Assembly (NCBI GenBank): GCA_948874605.1 | Contig: CAQRXS010000009.1 | Location: 1 to 19,867 of the forward strand | Length of the DNA: 19,867 nt | From: an uncultured Bacilli bacterium | GTDB lineage: Bacteria > Bacillota_I > Bacilli_A > RF39 > UBA660 | Reading direction: 5' to 3' | Part shown: piece by piece, positions 9,226 to 16,970 of the stretch | Layout: each line of letters begins with the position of its first letter | Position numbering within the stretch: position 1 is the stretch's first letter | Program-made: the position numbers and the translations under genes | Notes under the pieces: generated by a model | Databases searched by the model: none | Told to the model about the DNA's origin: nothing | Seen by the model: the letters and a program-made list of their open reading frames with translations, nothing else

Positions 9226-9239
9226 CATCGAAGTGCTAT
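9213..9239. promoter_or_regulatory. CIRCE operator (HrcA binding site) of htpG
   Basis: Plus strand: TTAGCACTG, nine bases, AAGTGCTAT. The CIRCE consensus is TTAGCACTC-N9-GAGTGCTAA, so the match is 15 of 18 arm positions with the exact spacer. Its arm overlaps the -35 box, so bound HrcA would block RNA polymerase. HrcA itself is not encoded in this window. Confidence 0.92.
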
Positions 9240-9265
9240 TTTGGATAAACTGATTTTAGGTTATT

Positions 9266-9296
9266 AAAAAAATATGACAACTTTGCCATATTTTTT
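9266..9296 (-). terminator. Intrinsic terminator of the TasA-like gene
   Basis: On the minus strand TATGGCAA and TTGTCATA pair (one G-T) around a tight centre and are followed by seven Ts (As at 9266-9272 on the plus strand), directly after the stop codon at 9304. A run of As on the other side could make it act in both directions, but no plus-strand gene leads into it. Confidence 0.85.
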
Positions 9297-9303
9297 AGTT
9301 TTA

Positions 9304-9960
9304 CTATGGTGTATCAGTTTCTTCGGGTGCTGTAGGTGTTGTAGGATTATTAGCTAAAGAACCTACTACAGTGATCTTGCTTCTTAATACTTTATTCATA
9401 AACGCGTCATCTGCTGGAGTTTCTTCGCCCATCCATAAACGTAATTGATAAGTAACAGAAGGCGCATCATTTTCATCTGTTTTTCCATCTAATACTCCTG
9501 TTGCAATTTCAAATGCTTTGTCTGCAATGTCAGTTCCCTCTATTAAAGTTGGATCTTTTACATCATTACTAGTTAATAGCACTGGAGTACCTTCTTCTCC
9601 TTCAAGGTTAATCATCATTTTCATGAAATTTAGATTTTCTAATCTATCTGATTCATTTTCCTCTACTAAAGTTTCTAGATTTATGCTGTAAGCAGAAGTT
9701 CCAGCACAACGATTTGTAATTGTAAAATCATAAGATTTTAAACTTTTTCCGACTTCATCTGTAATAGGATAAGCTTTTTCTAAGTTAATTGCTTCTGTTT
9801 TATCTTTTAACTCTAATAAGAAACAACCCGTTGTTATTGTATTTGTACTTTCTTGTTGTAAAGTCACTTGCCATAAAGCGAATGTTACTCCTACCGTCAT
9901 TACTATTGCTACTAAAAGAACGCCTAATAAAACTCCTACTTTTGTTTTTTCATTTTTCAT
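9304..9960 (-). CDS. Exported SipW-type/TasA-like protein
   Basis: A 218-residue exported protein. The N-terminus is short and basic (KNEKTK), followed by a hydrophobic segment at about 8-29 and then FALWQ. This is the pattern of SipW-dependent signal peptides found on TasA/camelysin-like matrix proteins. The mature part has NTITTGCF, then AYPITDEVGKSLKSYDFTITNRC. That layout is typical of this group, where a Gly-rich turn after the signal leads into a beta-sandwich. C46 and C85 could form a disulfide. The tail is Pro/Thr-rich (PTTPTAPEE). I infer a surface or matrix role and cannot prove the TasA relationship from sequence alone. The ATG has AAGGAGA nine or so bases upstream. The gene is flanked by its own promoter and terminator. 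No sipW or sortase gene is nearby. Confidence 0.8.
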   Translation of the reverse strand: MKNEKTKVGVLLGVLLVAIVMTVGVTFALWQVTLQQESTNTITTGCFLLELKDKTEAINLEKAYPITDEVGKSLKSYDFTITNRCAGTSAYSINLETLVEENESDRLENLNFMKMMINLEGEEGTPVLLTSNDVKDPTLIEGTDIADKAFEIATGVLDGKTDENDAPSVTYQLRLWMGEETPADDAFMNKVLRSKITVVGSLANNPTTPTAPEETDTP

Positions 9961-9986
9961 TTCTCTTACTCTCTCCTTCTATTATC

Positions 9987-10014
9987 ATTCTAACAGAAGT
10001 TTTTTTAAAAGCAA
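9987..10014 (-). promoter_or_regulatory. Promoter of the TasA-like gene, extended -10 type
   Basis: On the minus strand TAGAAT (9987-9992) is preceded by TGT, giving an extended -10 box, with a weak TTGCTT (10009-10014) 16 bases upstream. It sits about 25 bases before the start codon in the 85-base gap after the GH30 gene. Confidence 0.6.
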
Positions 10015-10045
10015 GTAAATACTATTTTTTCTTAAAAGCTAGACA

Positions 10046-11335
10046 CTAAGTTGACGAATTCAAATAAGTTACTATGGAATGTGGTTTTAATTTATCATGA
10101 ACTCGTGTTTGTTCGATTACTAAGTCAATTTCTATTTCCTGATTATTCACGTTTAAAAGTGTAACAACGATTTTATTATCCCCTTTTGCTGCAACACCAA
10201 ACAAATCTGGACGGTAAATGTCAAGAGGTATAATTGAAAAACCTGCATGAATAAATTTTCCAATATGACAAAGATAATAATAAATTGGCGTTTTGATAAA
10301 ATCGACGCCTTGTCGATTTAAGATAAGTGGACTCTTACAATAGTTTTCTTTGTGTGAGGGTCCACCATTGTAATCTAATAAAATATTCCAATCAATGTAG
10401 CCGTTCAAACCATGATTTATATCGCTTAACATATTTATCATGTAATATTCTGCATCTGAAATCCAATTTTTTTCGTTATATTTTGAATAACCGCAGCAAC
10501 CTTCTGTATGAAAAAGTATGGCGTTTGGGTATTTTTTTGAAACGAGATGTAAGTTTGTACTATGTGTTCCCATATATGAATGAAATGCTAACCCTGAAAT
10601 GTTTGACAAAAGAAGTTGATCAGCTACTTCTAATAAATTTTCTTTATTATGATCCCAACCAAGAATTTTTGTGTTTTTTAATTTTTCTAATACAATATCT
10701 TGTAATTCTTTTAATTCTTCTAAGGTGTATTTACAAGATTCCCATCTTTGGCAGGCATTTGGTTCATTCTGAACTGTTAAAAAATCTATATTTATCTCTT
10801 CTTTTTCGTAAACTTCCATAAAAAGAGATAAATAAGTGGCATAATTTTTATAATGTTCTTTTTTTAACTTGTCGCCATGATATAAATCTTTCTTTTCTTT
10901 CATCCAAGAAGGCGGGCTCCAAGGACTAGCTAAAAGGGTAAGATTTTTGAAATTTAAAATTTCTTTTAATACAGGAATGATATATTTAAAATCTCTTATT
11001 ATAGAAAAATCACTTAAATCTTCTTTACGAGTATATTCATAAGAAGACAAACAAAAGTCGTTGCTACCAATTGATATTCTTCCTAGATTGTAATTAAGTC
11101 CAGATGCGCCATAGTATGCTTCTAAAAAAGCTTCTCTTCGTTCTTTAGGGAGTTTTAGATAGTTGTATGCACTTGCTTCTGTAATAGCTCCACCCATACC
11201 ATACCAGGTTTGCATTTTTTCTTTGGGATAACACTTTATAAGATTCCATTCATAAGAAGAATCATAAGTCGTGTCTATTACATCACTTTCATATAAAAAT
11301 TTTTTTTCTAATATATTTGTTTCTATTTTTTTCAT
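10046..11335 (-). CDS. Glycoside hydrolase family 30 (glucosylceramidase-like) enzyme
   Basis: A retaining beta-glycosidase of clan GH-A. GH30 members cleave beta-glucosides, beta-xylosides or related bonds. The 429 residues contain YGMGGAITEA near the start (the GFGGAxTE-type opening), ISIGSNDF at 87-94, SPWSPPSWMK at 137-146, then the acid/base glutamate E191 in TVQNEP and the nucleophile E278 in FHTEGC. A C-terminal beta domain follows (VVTLLNVNNQEIEIDLVIEQ). No signal peptide is present, so it probably acts on imported or internal glycosides. It starts inside the end of the GDPD gene in a four-base ATGA overlap, which implies coupled translation. Possible substrates are host or microbial glycolipids or oligosaccharides, and the neighbouring phosphodiesterase makes a glycolipid or teichoic-acid-type substrate conceivable. 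The exact substrate cannot be read from sequence. Confidence 0.9.
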   Translation of the reverse strand: MKKIETNILEKKFLYESDVIDTTYDSSYEWNLIKCYPKEKMQTWYGMGGAITEASAYNYLKLPKERREAFLEAYYGASGLNYNLGRISIGSNDFCLSSYEYTRKEDLSDFSIIRDFKYIIPVLKEILNFKNLTLLASPWSPPSWMKEKKDLYHGDKLKKEHYKNYATYLSLFMEVYEKEEINIDFLTVQNEPNACQRWESCKYTLEELKELQDIVLEKLKNTKILGWDHNKENLLEVADQLLLSNISGLAFHSYMGTHSTNLHLVSKKYPNAILFHTEGCCGYSKYNEKNWISDAEYYMINMLSDINHGLNGYIDWNILLDYNGGPSHKENYCKSPLILNRQGVDFIKTPIYYYLCHIGKFIHAGFSIIPLDIYRPDLFGVAAKGDNKIVVTLLNVNNQEIEIDLVIEQTRVHDKLKPHSIVTYLNSST

Positions 11336-11985
11336 ATTTCATCGTATTTTAGTTTACATGTTTCTTTTATGGTTTCAACTATGTCTGTGATGAAGTAACA
11401 ATCTGGATAATTTTCTGCAGTCTTTTTATAATGGTGGATTCCATATAAAAAGACTTCGATTTTCTTTTCTTTAAAGTATTCTACTAATTTTGGAGTAACA
11501 ATACTTTCTAATAGACATATAAAGTCATAGATTTCATAATTTTCTTCGCTATTTAGAACGTAATTTAAGACTCCAATTTTATAAAAACGATCTTTTTTAG
11601 CTAATTTCTTTATTACAGAGTTGTGAAAGCTCATCAAATAAATGTTCTTTTCTTGATGCTTAGAAATTTCGGCCAGAAACTTTCCTACATTTAAATTAGC
11701 CTCTTTAATTTCTAAAAGAAAAACTTTATTTTCCTTTAGCTGCAATACTTCTTCTAAAGTTGGAATACCATGTTCTTTTTTTAACTTTTCGGCAGTAGAC
11801 AGCGAGATAATGTCATCTTTTACCATCGGATTGTGAACTACGACAAAAACGCCGTCTAAACTGGTTCTAATGTCACATTCAAAACCAACATAGGCGGGAT
11901 GTTGTAAGGCAGCTTGAAAAGCATCTAATGTGTTTTCTTTTATATTATTTAATTTTAAACCTCGATGGGCAATTAATTTTTTCAT
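11332..11985 (-). CDS. Glycerophosphodiester phosphodiesterase family protein
   Basis: A GDPD-family TIM-barrel enzyme. Relatives hydrolyse glycerophosphodiesters to glycerol-3-phosphate and an alcohol with a divalent metal. All core residues are visible: the AHRG motif with H7 and R8, E17 in KENTLDAF, E36 and D38 in FECDIR, the second histidine H51 in VVHNP, and E92/K94 in LLEIKE. The barrel ends with a YFITDIVETI segment (the usual VxTDxP region). Its 217 residues make it a compact member, with no signal peptide or membrane segment, so it is cytoplasmic. No good ribosome binding site precedes the ATG, which is 14 bases after the cadherin-like gene's stop. Re-initiation may drive translation. 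It overlaps the GH30 gene in ATGA, so both probably process the same class of glycerophospho-glycoside compounds. Confidence 0.9.
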   Translation of the reverse strand: MKKLIAHRGLKLNNIKENTLDAFQAALQHPAYVGFECDIRTSLDGVFVVVHNPMVKDDIISLSTAEKLKKEHGIPTLEEVLQLKENKVFLLEIKEANLNVGKFLAEISKHQEKNIYLMSFHNSVIKKLAKKDRFYKIGVLNYVLNSEENYEIYDFICLLESIVTPKLVEYFKEKKIEVFLYGIHHYKKTAENYPDCYFITDIVETIKETCKLKYDEI

Positions 11986-11999
11986 AATATAGCATATGA

Positions 12000-12458
12000 T
12001 TATTTTTTTCTTTTAAAACCTAAAACAATGCATTTAAACAAACATACGATTATGAATAAACAAACTACTCCTACATAGGTCTCTAAATGCGGCATTTTTA
12101 CCGCTGGAGAAGTTGTAGGAAGATTAACTTCTGTAAATACAGGAGTAACACTCTCTTTTTCTAAGAAAAATGTGTAAGTTTCTTTTTCTTTATTCTCGGA
12201 AGTGACTTGAAGAATTACCTGATTTTCTTCACCTTCCACATAACGATTATTCATTAGTTCTACCTGTGCTTCTTCTTGTAATTTATAATTTAATTTTAAT
12301 TCAGATTCCCCTTCATTGAGCACGACAGAATAGATATTGTTATCTGACTCGAATTTTCGGGATAATGTCCCATTTAACACTTCTAAATTTTCAACCATAC
12401 CTGCTGAAACAGAGAATGGCAGAAGTAATAAACTTATAAAAAAGAACAGTTTTTTCAT
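12000..12458 (-). CDS. Membrane-anchored protein with a cadherin-like beta-sandwich domain
   Basis: A 152-residue secreted protein anchored by its C-terminus. The signal peptide covers residues 1-19 (basic KK, hydrophobic core, cleavage likely after VSA). It is followed by one domain at about 21-105 reading VENLEVLNGTLSRKFESDNN, then YSVVLNEGESELKLNYKLQ and ending TYTFFLEKE. This pattern fits the bacterial cadherin-like beta-sandwich domain (Pfam PF12733). A short Pro/Thr linker leads to a transmembrane helix at about 128-148, ending in the basic stop FKRKK. There is no LPXTG, so it is held by the membrane helix. The function is unknown; such domains usually mediate surface contacts. The start has AGGTGATTG before ATG. 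It lies 52 bases after hemW with no terminator seen, so it is probably co-transcribed with hemW. Confidence 0.82.
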   Translation of the reverse strand: MKKLFFFISLLLLPFSVSAGMVENLEVLNGTLSRKFESDNNIYSVVLNEGESELKLNYKLQEEAQVELMNNRYVEGEENQVILQVTSENKEKETYTFFLEKESVTPVFTEVNLPTTSPAVKMPHLETYVGVVCLFIIVCLFKCIVLGFKRKK

Positions 12459-12510
12459 ACAATCACCTGTTCTTAGTTTAGCTTTCTTTTATTAAAATAT
12501 GCCTCCTGTT

Positions 12511-13593
12511 TTAAATCATTTTTAATAAAATGGAGTTCATTACATATATTTTTTCAATTGGTATAAATAAATAGCCTTTTTTGATTTTTAAGTCTCCGTT
12601 TTTTAGGAGGGGTTTAATTGGATAAACGCTTTCCATTTTCACTGCGTACTTTTTTTCAAAGCTTTCGATGTGAATGCCTTTTATTTTACGGAGTCCTACC
12701 ATTACTTCATTATCCATCCTATCTTGTTTTGATAAAATATCTCTTGTTGGGTTTGTATTTCCTTCCAAATAAGCGGTTAAGTTTTTCGTATTTGTATATC
12801 TTATGTTTTCTATATATCCGGATGCAGAAACGCCAAATCCATAATAGGGTTCGTTATTCCAATAAGTTAAATTATGTCGAGATTCAAAGCCCTCTTTTGC
12901 AAAATTGCTTACTTCATAATGATTGTATTTATTTTTTGATAATGTTTTACAAATAAAGTAATACATTTCTTCGTCTAATTCTTCTTTGATTGGCTCAACG
13001 CCCTTATGATATAAAATAGTGTGAGGTTCTATCATTAAACTATAAGTACTAATATGTTCTGGTTTTAATTTTAAAAGTAATTTTAAATCTCGGGATAAGT
13101 CTTTTATTGTTTGCCCTGGTATGGCATAAATTAAGTCAATGTTAACATTTTTAAACCCTAAACTGCGAATTAATTTCATTTTTTCTTCTGCTTCTTCATA
13201 GGAGTGACTTCGTCCCAAAAATTTTAGATTTTCTGCCTTAAAAGACTGTATTCCAATGCTTAATCGGTTTACTCCATATTGTTTCAGTAACTTCAAAAAT
13301 TCTTCGTTAATATCGTTTAAATTACACTCGAAAGTAAACTCTAGGGAGCTATTTTTTTGAAACTTTTTTGTCAACTGTAATAAGAATGTTAATTCATTGA
13401 AAGACAAGCAAGAAGGAGTTCCTCCACCAATATAAATACTTTTAATTTCATCGTCTAAATAATGATCTTCTATTTCTTCTTTTAACCTTAAAAGATAATT
13501 TTGAGCCCATTTCTTATCATAAAAAACTTTACAAAAATCGCAGTAAGAACAAATTGATTTACAAAAGGGAATATGAATATACACTGCTTTCAT
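12511..13593 (-). CDS. hemW: Radical SAM heme chaperone HemW-like protein
   Basis: Formerly annotated as oxygen-independent coproporphyrinogen III oxidase-like. HemW binds heme and a [4Fe-4S] cluster and passes heme to acceptor proteins. The radical-SAM cluster motif is C11-x3-C15-x2-C18 (HIPFCKSICSYCDF), with an additional C21. GGGTPS at 56-61 contacts SAM. Later motifs include NRLSIGIQSF, VNIDLIYAIPGQT and YEVSNFAKEG followed by SRHNLTYWNNEPYYGFGVSASGY. The 360 residues are slightly shorter than the usual 375-400, with a compact C-terminal HemN domain. The start ATG follows an AGAAGG site embedded in the end of the upstream gene, three bases away. Its place after lepA is the same as in Bacillus, but hrcA does not follow. 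The extra cysteine does not make it HemN: HemW context and motif order fit better. Confidence 0.95.
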   Translation of the reverse strand: MKAVYIHIPFCKSICSYCDFCKVFYDKKWAQNYLLRLKEEIEDHYLDDEIKSIYIGGGTPSCLSFNELTFLLQLTKKFQKNSSLEFTFECNLNDINEEFLKLLKQYGVNRLSIGIQSFKAENLKFLGRSHSYEEAEEKMKLIRSLGFKNVNIDLIYAIPGQTIKDLSRDLKLLLKLKPEHISTYSLMIEPHTILYHKGVEPIKEELDEEMYYFICKTLSKNKYNHYEVSNFAKEGFESRHNLTYWNNEPYYGFGVSASGYIENIRYTNTKNLTAYLEGNTNPTRDILSKQDRMDNEVMVGLRKIKGIHIESFEKKYAVKMESVYPIKPLLKNGDLKIKKGYLFIPIEKIYVMNSILLKMI

Positions 13594-13596
13594 ATA

Positions 13597-14754
13597 TTAC
13601 CTTCTAGAGCCAAATTTTGAAGAATGGTATACATTATGATAAAAGTCCGAGATTTGATTCATTTCTTCTTGGTATTCTAAAGGTGTGTTATTAATAAATG
13701 CTTCACGCCTATATGGAAAAGCTCTATATGGAACAATATATTTTAAGCGATATTCTATTACTTTTCTTTGTTCTTCTTTTGTTAATTCATCAAAACCTTT
13801 TCCTGATCTTATAATTTTTATAGTTTCCGCACTAGTAAGCCAATCAATCATTTTTTTTAAAGCTGGGATGTTATTAAAATTGGTAAGAACACCTAAATCT
13901 TCAATGGACAAGCGAAATGTAAATATCATAGGATACCACAAGCTCATTTGTGACTTAATTTTATTTAATTTTGCTTTTTCTTCTTCGCTAATAACTGGCT
14001 GCTTAGAATTGCCAAAGAAATTATCGTACGTCCGTTTGCTTGCCAAGTGACTTTTTTCTCTTCGATAAGCTCGCATTTCTTCAATTTTCTCTTTGCCAAA
14101 CATGCGATAAAGACATTCTTCGTAGTCCTTTATTGTTAAAATATCTGCAATTTGATAACTATTAAAATCATATTTCGTTGCTAAATATTGATCTGACAAA
14201 TTAAAACCAGAATCTATATATTCCCTTACCATTTCATATATTTTTTTATTATATAAATATTGCCGAGTAAACCTAGAAGAAGATACAGTTTTCAAATTGA
14301 CTCCTTGTTCTTCTAATCTTTGTAAACGTTTGTAAATTTCTTCGCGCTTCATTTCAATAGTCTGAGCATACTTTTCTCGAACTTTATTATATAACTCTAT
14401 ATTTTGAAAAACTCCTTGCTGCAAGTAATTTAAATAATTATAGACTTCTTCTTCTGTCATGTTACCTTGTATAATTGCAATTTCAACATATGTAAATCCA
14501 GCAAATATGAGATTCACAATATCATCTAGCAAATCTTTATCAACAGTGTTGCGCTGCTTTAAATTTCTTTCCATCTGAATTTTTTGATAGGTGTCTAAAT
14601 CATAATTGGGATGATTTAATCTTCCTAATGAATACAAAAATTCCTGTATTGTTCGTTCACTCATATTAAGTTTATCTGCTATTTTTGTGTTAGACAATCC
14701 TTGAAGAGCTAATTCAATAATTTTGGTCTCCCATTGAGTATAAAATTTTTTCAT
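13597..14754 (-). CDS. Protein with four helix-turn-helix-like modules, unknown function
   Basis: A 385-residue protein I do not recognise. It contains four spaced stretches that look like helix-turn-helix units. Module 1 (about 8-43, with LQGLSNTKIADKLNMSERTI) closely resembles a LuxR/sigma-type HTH. Module 2 (72-111, IFAGFTYVEIAIIQGNMTEEEV) and module 3 (170-206, IDSGFNLSDQYLATKYDFNSYQI) are looser versions. Module 4 (273-306, FRLSIEDLGVLTNFNNIPALKKM) is the most degenerate. Helical and basic linkers join them (KREEIYKRLQRLEEQ, then MRAYRREKSHLASKR). No membrane segment is seen. It probably binds DNA or is a scaffold for regulation, which is inference. Its ATG overlaps the lepA stop by one base (TAATG), with GGAGG inside the lepA end. 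It lies three bases before hemW, so all three are in one operon. Confidence 0.85.
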   Translation of the reverse strand: MKKFYTQWETKIIELALQGLSNTKIADKLNMSERTIQEFLYSLGRLNHPNYDLDTYQKIQMERNLKQRNTVDKDLLDDIVNLIFAGFTYVEIAIIQGNMTEEEVYNYLNYLQQGVFQNIELYNKVREKYAQTIEMKREEIYKRLQRLEEQGVNLKTVSSSRFTRQYLYNKKIYEMVREYIDSGFNLSDQYLATKYDFNSYQIADILTIKDYEECLYRMFGKEKIEEMRAYRREKSHLASKRTYDNFFGNSKQPVISEEEKAKLNKIKSQMSLWYPMIFTFRLSIEDLGVLTNFNNIPALKKMIDWLTSAETIKIIRSGKGFDELTKEEQRKVIEYRLKYIVPYRAFPYRREAFINNTPLEYQEEMNQISDFYHNVYHSSKFGSRR

Positions 14755-16568
14755 TATTTATCGCCTCCGCTTAATATACTTAAAAATGCTTCTTGCGGAA
14801 CTTCAACACTTCCCACCATCTTCATTCTTTTCTTTCCTTCTTTTTGCTTTTCCAATAATTTTCTTTTTCTAGTGATATCTCCACCGTAACATTTTGCTAA
14901 AACATTTTTTCGCATTGCACTAATGTTTTCACGCGCGATTACTTTAGAACCCACTTGGGCTTGAATTGGAATTTGAAATAATTGCCGTGGTATGACTTCT
15001 TTTAATTGTTCTACAACAGCTCTTCCTCTAGAATACGCGAAATCTTTATGGACTATAACGGATAGAGCATCGACAATTTCCCCATTTAATAAAATATTCA
15101 TTTTTACTAAATTGCTTTCTCGGTATCCACAAAGTTCATAGTCTAATGAAGCATAGCCTTTGGTATAACTTTTTAATTTATCAAAGAAATCATAAACCAC
15201 TTCCGAAAGTGGGATTTCATAATGGATATTTACTCTTACGTCATCAATATATTCTAAATTTTTGTATATTCCACGTTTGTTCTGACAAAGTTCCATTATA
15301 GCTCCAATGTAATCGCTTGGGACAATGATATTAGTATAAATAAATGGCTCTTCAATGGTTTTAATTTTGACGGTTTCTGGCATTTTATTTGGACTATCCA
15401 CTTCTATTTCTTCACCATTTGTAAGCGTAACATGATATACAACACTTGGGCTTGTTGCAATAACAGGTATCCCAAATTCTCGATCAATTCTAGTGGTAAT
15501 TATGTCCATATGTAAAAGTCCTAGGAAACCCACGCGAAACCCAAATCCTAAAGCATCTGAAGTCTCTGGCTCAGTTGTTAATGCAGCATCATTTAATTTT
15601 AACTTTTCGAATGCTTCTTTTAGAGCTTCATAACGATTAGGCTCTACCGGAAAAATTCCTGAGTAAACCATTGGTTTCATTGGCTTATATCCTTGAATTG
15701 GTTCTTGGGCTGGAGTTCTTTTTAGGGTTACTGTATCCCCCACAGAAACGCTTGCAATATCTTTAATCGCCGCACAAAAATAGCCTACTTCCCCACTTTT
15801 TAAAGAACTAAGATGTTCTTCTTTTGGAGTATGAATTCCTAGTTCTGTGACTTCAAAACTAGCATTCGTCGCCATAAGGGAAATTTCATCTTTTACACTT
15901 AACTTCCCATCTTCCACTTTAATTAATCCTACAACTCCTTTGTATGGATCAAAATAGGAATCGAAAATTAAAGCTCGTAATGGTTTATTATTTTCAATTT
16001 TCGGCGCCGGAACTCGATTTATAATTGCTTCAATGAGTTCTTTTACTCCTTCTCCTGTTTTACCACTACAAAGCAAAATTTCTTCTTCTTGAAATCCAAG
16101 AACTTTTTTTAATTCTTCTTTTACTTTTGGAACATTTGCATTTGGTAAGTCAATTTTGTTAATCACGGGAATAATGTGTAAATCACTTCCTAAAGCAAGA
16201 TAAAGGTTAGCAAGAGTTTGAGCCTCAATCCCTTGGGCTGCGTCTACTACTAAAATTGCGCCTTCACATGCTGCTAAGCTTCGACTAACTTCATAGGAAA
16301 AATCGACATGTCCAGGGGTATCAATTAGATTTAAAAGATATTCTTCGTCTTGATACTTATAAGATAATGCCACTGCATTCAATTTAATAGTAATACCTCT
16401 TTCACGTTCTAAATCCATATTATCTAGAAGTTGCTCTTTCATTTCCCGTTCTGAAACAGCACCTGTAATTTCTAAAATTCGATCCGCTAAAGTACTTTTA
16501 CCATGATCAATGTGGGCTATGATAGAAAAATTACGAATATTTTCTTGTTTTATATTATTTTGTTTCAC
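14754..16568 (-). CDS. lepA: Elongation factor 4 (LepA), ribosome back-translocating GTPase
   Basis: A translational GTPase related to EF-G that acts on stalled or misassembled ribosomes. I start it at a GTG at 16568 ([13 protein letters not shown]), because AGGTGG lies five bases before it. A GTG three codons upstream, at 16577, lies within the AGGTGG site itself and is less likely. The result is 604 residues, normal. GTPase motifs: G1 AHIDHGKST at 18-26, G2 ERGITIK at 56-62, G3 DTPGH at 83-87 and G4 NKID at 137-140. The LepA-specific C-terminal domain is complete, ending in [22 protein letters not shown] and [10 protein letters not shown]. It follows yqxA as in Bacillus and is translationally coupled to the multi-HTH gene. 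An imperfect promoter lies inside a palindrome just upstream. Confidence 0.98.
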   Translation of the reverse strand: MKQNNIKQENIRNFSIIAHIDHGKSTLADRILEITGAVSEREMKEQLLDNMDLERERGITIKLNAVALSYKYQDEEYLLNLIDTPGHVDFSYEVSRSLAACEGAILVVDAAQGIEAQTLANLYLALGSDLHIIPVINKIDLPNANVPKVKEELKKVLGFQEEEILLCSGKTGEGVKELIEAIINRVPAPKIENNKPLRALIFDSYFDPYKGVVGLIKVEDGKLSVKDEISLMATNASFEVTELGIHTPKEEHLSSLKSGEVGYFCAAIKDIASVSVGDTVTLKRTPAQEPIQGYKPMKPMVYSGIFPVEPNRYEALKEAFEKLKLNDAALTTEPETSDALGFGFRVGFLGLLHMDIITTRIDREFGIPVIATSPSVVYHVTLTNGEEIEVDSPNKMPETVKIKTIEEPFIYTNIIVPSDYIGAIMELCQNKRGIYKNLEYIDDVRVNIHYEIPLSEVVYDFFDKLKSYTKGYASLDYELCGYRESNLVKMNILLNGEIVDALSVIVHKDFAYSRGRAVVEQLKEVIPRQLFQIPIQAQVGSKVIARENISAMRKNVLAKCYGGDITRKRKLLEKQKEGKKRMKMVGSVEVPQEAFLSILSGGDK

Positions 16569-16577
16569 GTAAACCAC

Positions 16578-16606
16578 CTATGTTCTATTATACAAAAAGA
16601 ACATAG
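16578..16606. promoter_or_regulatory. 29-bp palindrome around the lepA -10 box
   Basis: Minus strand CTATGTTCT and AGAACATAG form perfect nine-base arms around an 11-base centre. The centre contains TATAAT (16587-16592). The right arm ends in the AGG of the lepA ribosome binding site. The -35 region (TGGTTT at 17 bases) is poor, as expected for an activated or tightly regulated promoter. If transcription starts at the -10 box, the left arm is not in the RNA, so the palindrome is more likely a DNA operator than a stem-loop. There is no following T-tract, so it is not a terminator. Confidence 0.6.
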
Positions 16607-16637
16607 AAAAAACCAGTTAAAATTTTCACACTTAGGA

Positions 16638-16967
16638 TTATGTAAAGAGTTTTTTAAAGACTTCTATCAATTCTGTAATACCTTTTGACATAAAATCTTG
16701 CACAACGTTTGAAAATGTAACACCTACTTTGGTTGTATTATTGGAATAATCTCGACGTATTTCGGTTACGTAACTGGAAATATCTACATCTTTGCCTTCT
16801 CTTACGTCTTCTTCAAATTTTTTTATAGCTTCATTTGTAATGGTCATTTTTTCGTTTAACTTTGCCTCATAGTAGCCTGTGTTAATTGCTATTGTTAAAG
16901 ATACATATAACAAAAATAATACGCCTAAACCTTTTAAAACCCAAGAGCCTTGTTTTTTCTTTTCCAT
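16638..16967 (-). CDS. yqxA: YqxA-like single-pass membrane protein (DUF3679 type)
   Basis: A 109-residue protein with a basic start (EKKKQGS) and one transmembrane helix at about 9-29. It is followed by an extracytoplasmic part with charged helices (LNEKMTITNEAIKKFEEDVREGKDVDISSYV) and a conserved-looking end (SNVVQDFMSKGITELIEVFKKLF). Length, topology and position between spoIIP and lepA match YqxA of Bacillus, a small protein of unknown function expressed with sporulation genes. The assignment rests mainly on synteny and general shape. It lies three bases after the spoIIP stop, with GGGTGATTT before its ATG, so it is certainly co-transcribed with spoIIP. A role at the sporulation septum or engulfing membrane would fit, but the sequence does not prove it. 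Confidence 0.75.
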   Translation of the reverse strand: MEKKKQGSWVLKGLGVLFLLYVSLTIAINTGYYEAKLNEKMTITNEAIKKFEEDVREGKDVDISSYVTEIRRDYSNNTTKVGVTFSNVVQDFMSKGITELIEVFKKLFT

Positions 16968-16970
16968 AAA

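Noticed and set aside
9789..10049. A leucine-rich 86-codon plus-strand reading frame resembling a membrane protein.
   Set aside because: It is antisense to the signal-peptide end of the TasA-like gene and its promoter, has no ribosome binding site, and its hydrophobicity comes from the T-rich complement of A-rich coding sequence.
10327..10821. A 164-codon plus-strand reading frame inside the GH30 gene.
   Set aside because: It lies wholly opposite the conserved catalytic region of GH30, including the nucleophile motif. The real gene on the minus strand explains the sequence, and the plus frame has no ribosome binding site or recognisable domain.
16578..16606. The lepA palindrome read as a LexA box or as the yqxA terminator.
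   Set aside because: The half-sites are in the opposite order (GTTC before GAAC) with an 11-base spacer, and no T-tract follows the stem in the direction of transcription.
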